From an uncultured Eubacteriales bacterium (GTDB lineage Bacteria; Bacillota; Clostridia; Oscillospirales; Oscillospiraceae), in contig URDK01000026.1 in the NCBI GenBank assembly GCA_900546485.1, forward strand, positions 1 to 32,210: a DNA stretch of 32,210 nt, given 5' to 3'. The notes under the pieces were generated by a model. It had not been told where the DNA came from. It saw nothing but the letters and a program-made list of their open reading frames with translations, and searched no databases. This document shows, in pieces, positions 30,001 to 32,210 of the stretch. Positions within the stretch are counted from its first letter, which is position 1, and each line of letters begins with the position of its first letter. The position numbers and the translations under genes are program-made.

Positions 30001-30400
30001 GGAGCACATCTTCGCGCCGAACGACACACTGACCCGAGCAATGGTCTGGACGATAATCGCCCGCGCCGAGGGCGTGGATACCGACGGCGGCGCTACCTGG
30101 TACGCCAAGGCTCAGGAGTGGGTCGTTGCGAAGGGCATCTCCGACGGCGAGAACCCGAGCGCCGCGATCACCCGGCAGGAGCTGGTGACTATGCTCTGGC
30201 GTCTGGCCGGTGAACCCGCGCTTGGCAGCGGCATCAACGCCCCGGACGCAGGGAGTGTCAGCTCCTGGGCTCAGCAGGCCATGAGCTGGGCCGTGTACAT
30301 CGGCCTCATTGAGGGCGACGAGAACGGCGCGGTAACCCCGGCCGCCACCGCCACACGCGCGCAGGCCGCGGCCATCTTCATGCGCTATCTCGAGGCGTAA
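27032..30400 (+). CDS. Large secreted SLH-domain protein with GLUG, YDG and MBG modules
   Basis: A 1122-residue exported protein with a signal peptide (MKKLFVLVFAIALGLAVLCFGASA). Residues about 130-490 contain GLUG-like repeats with recurring GGICGYN/GGIAG and CxNSG units. Two YDG domains follow (about 628-715 and 720-805; both begin SKVYDGTT), then an MBG-type domain (about 805-880), an InlB-like Flg_new module (about 890-950), and three SLH domains (962-1122). These repeat types occur in bacterial adhesins. GGAGGGA precedes ATG 27032, and the more upstream frame lacks a ribosome site. The GLUG region has visibly lower GC and different codon use from the C-terminus. The last 230 residues are a close paralogue of the other SLH protein in this window. 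Confidence 0.88.
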   Translation: MKKLFVLVFAIALGLAVLCFGASADYDENGFGVGNDEGKYQPAEQDENGVYQIGNAGQLYWFAQYVNQLYTNWSACAELTADITINEGVLDAVADDNTAKLIPWTPINIYMGTFDGNGHTIYGLYLHGSELSPGGNTGMFGSVLGTVKNLALADSHIGVEFRASSAENPSCIGGICGTVGAKATVSGCSFNGTVSAVSTSKTNTMYVGSVCGWNEGNLQDLRFSGSLTVKNTDSNLLGQTDVTSYGGGICGYNIGTVKSCINRGTITGGGYNPTAGGICGFGGRDTDPGTIQNCENYGQVTAITEGENQNTCSAGGILGDGSSNINFCKNEGYIHGANFAGGIAGRIRNGSIISSCTNSAKVMANYEAAGGICGYVYGSTSSVRECINSGDVELEDNSAGGSTFLGGICGIISADIVNCYNSGNLRGSQQDSEDIMNIGGIFGKNCEFIFPNPIIMLNCCSTGSITSPEKGVVREGGVYGSTDEKHAIVEHFFWLDRDGTGGTASDVTAMTEEQFARGEAAYELNRWTYDKGTYNGKAWKVGDDGYPVLAGGTNEIVKVTFVDSNNNILMTCCTNEGDTLKGIGSIYFGYATLKIGDDEITGSDLLSKTFNSDTKISVDGRLGYKLTATVKGSASKVYDGTTTVTDTSGLTLVLDGIMTGDVVSVDAVEYIFDSAAAGNRSIKVEGVTLSGKDAGKYVLAAADVLCGDVTAKITPKTLTPSINGTVSKVYDGTTAAPEGLSIALDGVITGDDVTATAASYVYGDTSAGGNKTITASGITLTGADAGNYTLSSTTVSSNVGEITPKMVTITADDKSAYMGDAMPGLSYKADGFLDHDGLTAEPILNCDADMTKAGTYEITISGGAASGNYKLVYKNGTLTVRQSWIITVKPGNGAADEISYISPGGSFTIPDAPKNGGYIFLGWRCGDATYKAGETIKVTSDMTFTAVWGNLPDVDPEEKPELPFYDVDESDWFYDAVYYVWEKGLMDGVEEHIFAPNDTLTRAMVWTIIARAEGVDTDGGATWYAKAQEWVVAKGISDGENPSAAITRQELVTMLWRLAGEPALGSGINAPDAGSVSSWAQQAMSWAVYIGLIEGDENGAVTPAATATRAQAAAIFMRYLEA
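28933..28953 (+). repeat. Direct repeat in the YDG domains, copy 1
   Basis: A 21-base exact repeat (beginning GAGCAAGGTCTACGACGG) recurs at 29209-29229. The distance of 276 bases equals 92 codons and marks an in-frame domain duplication. Confidence 0.85.
29209..29229 (+). repeat. Direct repeat in the YDG domains, copy 2
   Basis: Exact copy of 28933-28953, at the start of the second YDG domain. The surrounding domains have diverged, so the duplication is not recent. Confidence 0.85.
30095..30122 (+). repeat. Inverted paralogous repeat, SLH copy B
   Basis: Partner of 5330-5357, encoding the segment TWYAKAQEW in both proteins. Confidence 0.85.
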
Positions 30401-30415
30401 AGCCCGCAAAACACG

Positions 30416-30444
30416 GGGCCGGGCGTTGCCCGGCCCTCTTTTTT
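30416..30444 (+). terminator. Intrinsic terminator of the second SLH surface-protein gene
   Basis: GGGCCGGGC (30416-30424) pairs perfectly with GCCCGGCCC (30428-30436) around GTT, followed by TCTTTTTT. Confidence 0.93.
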
Positions 30445-30506
30445 CAGCTTCTGAAATCTTTCACAAAAATAATGCGAAATTTTCTGTCAAAAACCCAAAA
30501 AAACTA

Positions 30507-30535
30507 TTGACAATACGCCCGCCCTTTGGTATTCT
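30507..30535 (+). promoter_or_regulatory. Promoter of the S10 ribosomal protein operon
   Basis: Consensus TTGACA (30507-30512), 17-base spacer, TATTCT (30530-30535). A-tracts directly upstream (30482-30503) resemble an UP element, as expected for a ribosomal operon. Confidence 0.87.
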
Positions 30536-30541
30536 AATTGA

Positions 30542-30815
30542 GCGCCTGCCAGGGGTGGGCGTATTATGCGATGAAGCGGGAGATTGCGGCGAAAGCCGGT
30601 AACTTCCGTGGAGTATGTCCGGCGTCTTAGGACGCGAAATCGGGCGGCTGAGCTTTTTTCGTGCATGGCGTATATCGCCTGTACGGGGATGACCGGCCAA
30701 AAGCCGGTTCATTTTTCGGGCAGGGCCTGATACGCACGGTTGCGTGTATGAAAAAATGCTCACCGTACCACTGGGCGGTGAGAGCCGTCTAAGTACGAAA
30801 TCAGGAGGAAAAAAC
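30542..30815 (+). promoter_or_regulatory. Long structured leader of the S10 operon
   Basis: About 275 bases lie between the expected transcription start and rpsJ, with no convincing ORF. Several hairpins are visible: GCGTC/GACGC near 30623-30637, GGCG/CGCC at 30667-30679, ACCGGC (30692-30697) with GCCGGT (30703-30708) followed by CATTTTT, an ACGCA/TGCGT hairpin near 30732-30746, and CTCACCG (30759-30765) with CGGTGAG (30776-30782). The third resembles a weak intrinsic terminator and could be an attenuator. I do not recognise a described leader family. Confidence 0.5.
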
Positions 30816-31136
30816 ATGGCAGCAAACACCAACAAGAAAATGATCCGCATCAGGCTCAAGGCCTACGACCACCAGCTCATCGACAAGGCGGCCGAGACGA
30901 TAGTCGAGACCGCGAAGCGCACGGACGCGAAGGTTTCCGGCCCCATCCCCCTGCCCACCAAGAAAGAGGTCGTCACCATTCTCCGCGCCGTCCACAAGTA
31001 CAAGGACAGCCGCGAGCAGTTCGAGCGCCGCACCCACAAGAGGCTGATCGACATCATGAACCCGACCCAGAAGACTGTTGAGGCCCTGATGAGCCTCGAG
31101 CTTCCCGCCGGCGTCGAGATCGAGATCAAGCTCTGA
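30816..31136 (+). CDS. rpsJ: 30S ribosomal protein S10
   Basis: A 106-residue protein of normal S10 length. The core reads KMIRIRLKAYDHQLIDKAAETIVETAKRTDAKVSGPIPLPTKKE, and the RTHKRLIDIMNPTQKTVEALMSLELPAGVEIEIKL end is classic S10. ATG 30816 follows AGGAGG; the upstream extension of the frame lies in the structured leader. It is the first gene of the S10 operon, and S10 also acts in transcription antitermination as NusE. Confidence 0.98.
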   Translation: MAANTNKKMIRIRLKAYDHQLIDKAAETIVETAKRTDAKVSGPIPLPTKKEVVTILRAVHKYKDSREQFERRTHKRLIDIMNPTQKTVEALMSLELPAGVEIEIKL

Positions 31137-31246
31137 GCGCAATACCTTATTTATAACCCATTTGCCCGCGACTTGCGTGAGTGGGCAGGGTCATGTTGGG
31201 AAGTCCAAGAGGCTTTTCAACCAATAACCGTTAGGAGGAAATAGAC

Positions 31247-31945
31247 ATGAAGAAAGCCATCATCGGCAGGAAGGTCGGCATGACGCAGATCTTCGATGAG
31301 GCGGGCAAGGTCGTTCCGGTCACCGTAATAGAGGCCGGCCCCTGCGTCGTCGTCCAGAAGAAGACGGCGGACAAGGAAGGCTACGACTCCGTCCAGCTCG
31401 GCTACGGCGAAGTCGCCGCCAAGAAGCTCACCAAGCCTGAGAAGGGTCACCTTGAGAAGGCCGGCGTGGGCATGATGAAGCACCTGCACGAGTTCCGCCT
31501 CGAGGACTGCTCCGCCCTGAACGTGGGCGATGTCCTGAAGGCTGACGTCTTCAAAGAGGGCGACCGCGTCGATGTCACCGGCATCAGCAAGGGCCACGGC
31601 TACGCCGGCGTCGTGAAGCGCTGGAACGCTGGACGCACCCCGACCAGCCACGGCGGCGGCCCTGTCCACCGTCACGCCGGTTCCATGGGCTCCAGCACCG
31701 ACCCCTCCCGCATTTTCCCGGGCAAGATCGGCGCCGGCCACATGGGCGTCGAGCAGGTCACTGTTCAGAACCTCGACGTTGTGAAGGTTGACCCCGAGCT
31801 CAATATGATAGTCGTGCGCGGCGCGATCCCCGGCCCCAAGGGCGGCATCGTGTACCTGAAGAACTCCGTCAAGAAGTTCGTCCGCAAGGGCCCCGCGACC
31901 CCGACCATCAGCACGAACCCGCAGAAGCGTTCGGCCAGAGGCTAA
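31247..31945 (+). CDS. rplC: 50S ribosomal protein L3
   Basis: A 232-residue protein. It starts MKKAIIGRKVGMTQIFDE, and the conserved loop RWNAGRTPTSHGGGPVHRHAGSMGSSTDPSRIFPGKIGAGHMG reaches towards the peptidyltransferase centre. It is about 20 residues longer than the E. coli protein because of a basic C-terminal tail (VRKGPATPTISTNPQKRSARG), common in Firmicutes relatives. TTAGGAGG lies before ATG 31247. The 110-base gap after rpsJ contains one hairpin candidate (TGCCC/GGGCA near 31164-31188) and no gene. Confidence 0.98.
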   Translation: MKKAIIGRKVGMTQIFDEAGKVVPVTVIEAGPCVVVQKKTADKEGYDSVQLGYGEVAAKKLTKPEKGHLEKAGVGMMKHLHEFRLEDCSALNVGDVLKADVFKEGDRVDVTGISKGHGYAGVVKRWNAGRTPTSHGGGPVHRHAGSMGSSTDPSRIFPGKIGAGHMGVEQVTVQNLDVVKVDPELNMIVVRGAIPGPKGGIVYLKNSVKKFVRKGPATPTISTNPQKRSARG

Positions 31946-31962
31946 AGAAAGGAGAGAGTTAA

Positions 31963-32210
31963 ATGCCTAAAGCAGTCATCTACAACATGGCAGGCGACAA
32001 AGTCGGCGAATACGAGCTCTCCGAGGCCGTTTTCGGCATAGAGCCCAATGAGGCCGTCCTCCATGCGTCCGTCAAGAACTATCTCGCCAACCAGCGCCAG
32101 GGCACCCAGAGCGCTCTGACCAAGGGCGAGGTCAGCTACACCACCAAGAAGCCCTGGCGTCAGAAGGGCACGGGCCGCGCCCGCGCCGGTTACGCCGGAA
32201 GCCCGGTGTG
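31963..32210 (+). CDS. rplD: 50S ribosomal protein L4, 5' part
   Basis: The frame opens at ATG 31963 after AAAGGAGAG and runs past the window edge. The visible 82 residues (MPKAVIYNMAGDKVGEYELSE..., then ASVKNYLANQRQGTQSALTKGEV and KKPWRQKGTGRARAGYAGSP) are typical L4. It follows rplC after 17 bases, the standard S10-operon order. In enterobacteria L4 represses its own operon through the S10 leader; whether that holds here is unknown. Confidence 0.97.
   Translation, partial: MPKAVIYNMAGDKVGEYELSEAVFGIEPNEAVLHASVKNYLANQRQGTQSALTKGEVSYTTKKPWRQKGTGRARAGYAGSPV

Noticed and set aside
28544..30409. A 621-codon open frame antisense to the second SLH protein gene
   Set aside because: It covers the YDG, MBG and SLH domains on the opposite strand and has no recognisable features.
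1..32210. CRISPR arrays, tRNA or rRNA genes, insertion sequences, integrases
   Set aside because: Nothing of these kinds was recognised on reading; a tool-based scan was not possible.

Overview
The window looks like chromosome from a GC-rich Clostridia bacterium, probably a gut-type Oscillospirales relative. The reasons are Gram-positive style AGGAGG ribosome sites, SLH-anchored surface proteins, multicomponent sugar ABC uptake, a CsoR/P-type ATPase pair and an S10 operon in Firmicutes layout. This is inferred from content; no 16S or other marker was searched. I recognise no tRNA, rRNA, CRISPR array, insertion sequence or phage gene.

Layout. 1-2338: the tail of a molybdenum-hydroxylase FAD subunit, followed by a tight trio on the same strand (short MoaA-like radical SAM protein, Crp/Fnr-type regulator, degenerate NifU-like protein). 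2483-4796: a stand-alone old-yellow-enzyme/FAD/Fe-S oxidoreductase with a strong promoter and a long structured leader. 4819-4995: a self-contained small transcription unit encoding a 20-residue peptide. 5008-7819: a secreted beta-helix/SLH surface protein (minus strand). 7882-8805: an FkbM-type methyltransferase. 8840-11849: an exopolyphosphatase and polyphosphate kinase gene pair that overlap.

11944-23249 is the centrepiece, a divergent galacto-N-biose/lacto-N-biose type locus. The minus-strand operon encodes a sugar-binding lipoprotein, two permeases, a small two-helix membrane protein and a GH112 phosphorylase. The plus-strand arm encodes two AraC regulators, GalE, a GalU-like nucleotidyltransferase and an N-acetylhexosamine 1-kinase. 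The proposed flow is: import of a beta-galactosyl-HexNAc disaccharide, phosphorolysis to Gal-1-P plus HexNAc, phosphorylation of HexNAc at C1, uridylylation of the sugar-1-phosphates, and epimerisation. Both divergent promoters carry AGCAA-type repeats that could be AraC-family operators.

23361-26908: a CDP-alcohol phosphatidyltransferase, a GNAT acetyltransferase, a P1B metal ATPase and a CsoR-type repressor. Two near-identical inverted-repeat operators sit in the promoters of the last two. 26916-30444: a second secreted SLH protein (GLUG/YDG/MBG modules) whose C-terminus is a close paralogue, in inverted orientation, of the first SLH protein. 30507-32210: the start of the S10 ribosomal operon (rpsJ, rplC, partial rplD) behind a strong promoter and a roughly 275-nt structured leader.
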